Source: Leptolyngbya sp. Heron Island J
GTDB taxonomy: Bacteria > Cyanobacteriota > Cyanobacteriia > Phormidesmidales > Phormidesmidaceae
Assembly: GCF_000482245.1 (NCBI RefSeq)
Contig: NZ_AWNH01000044.1
Coordinates: 1 to 42,306 of the forward strand
Length of the DNA stretch: 42,306 bases
Reading direction: 5' to 3'
Part shown: positions 42,262 to 42,306 of the stretch, in pieces
Numbering within the stretch: position 1 is the stretch's first letter
Layout of the letters: each line of letters starts with the position of its first letter
The notes under the pieces: model-generated
Told to the model about the DNA's origin: nothing
The model's database searches: none
What the model saw: the letters and a program-made list of their open reading frames with translations, nothing else
Program-made: the position numbers and the translations under genes

Positions 42262-42306
42262 TCATCTGACTACGATTAAGAGCTTGACTACCTTGAGTTA
42301 GTCAAA

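Overview
The window is cyanobacterial chromosomal DNA. It carries structural genes for both C-phycocyanin (cpcBA) and C-phycoerythrin (cpeBA), the two-step phycoerythrobilin synthesis pair pebAB, bilin lyases of the E/F, S and T classes, a large set of phycobilisome linker genes and the phycoerythrin activator cpeR. GCGATCGC (HIP1) octamers and degenerate palindromic intergenic repeats fit the same assignment. A PE-producing, probably Leptolyngbya-like filamentous or Synechococcales lineage is plausible, but the sequence alone does not fix the genus.

Left part (1-20700) is mixed chromosome. It holds the end of an IS4-type transposase with a probable programmed -1 frameshift, a NarL-type response regulator, an outer-membrane barrel-like protein, an EnvC/LytM (M23) protein, an SRAP/YedK DNA-repair protein, a DUF952 protein, a small XRE regulator behind a long palindrome, and a RAYT (Y1) transposase flanked by REP-like hairpins. 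Next come two large adjacent signalling-type genes: AAA-like STAND fused to TM, coiled coil and 13 TPRs, and CHAT protease fused to an AAA-like domain. These are followed by LysE and Lrp/AsnC, a tldD-pmbA pair, an AI-2E exporter, and an SLC13-type anion transporter with cysC, which suggests sulfate uptake and activation.

Middle part (20700-30330) makes and loads pigments. Reading leftward are an S-type lyase, pebA, pebB, then cpcB-cpcA-cpcE-cpcF. No rod linker lies next to cpcBA. Nearby are a pentapeptide-repeat protein, a second divergent S-type lyase, and a HEAT-repeat protein of the lyase/NblB kind. An unusual orphan phycobiliprotein-like gene keeps the bilin cysteine and is followed at once by an ankyrin-repeat gene.

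Right part (30800-42306) is an expanded version of the known cpeCDESTR arrangement followed by cpeBA, all on the + strand: a CpeC-type linker, a CpeD/E-type linker, a giant 984-residue linker with four REP domains and no phycobiliprotein domain, two tandem CpeD/E-type linkers, a solo CpcD-type cap, cpeS, a second solo CpcD-type cap, cpeT, cpeR, cpeB and cpeA. An RNA hairpin follows each of the seven linker genes, which could set a stoichiometric gradient. The four-REP linker, its internal A-B-A'-B' duplication and the orphan phycobiliprotein/ankyrin pair are the least ordinary content of the window.
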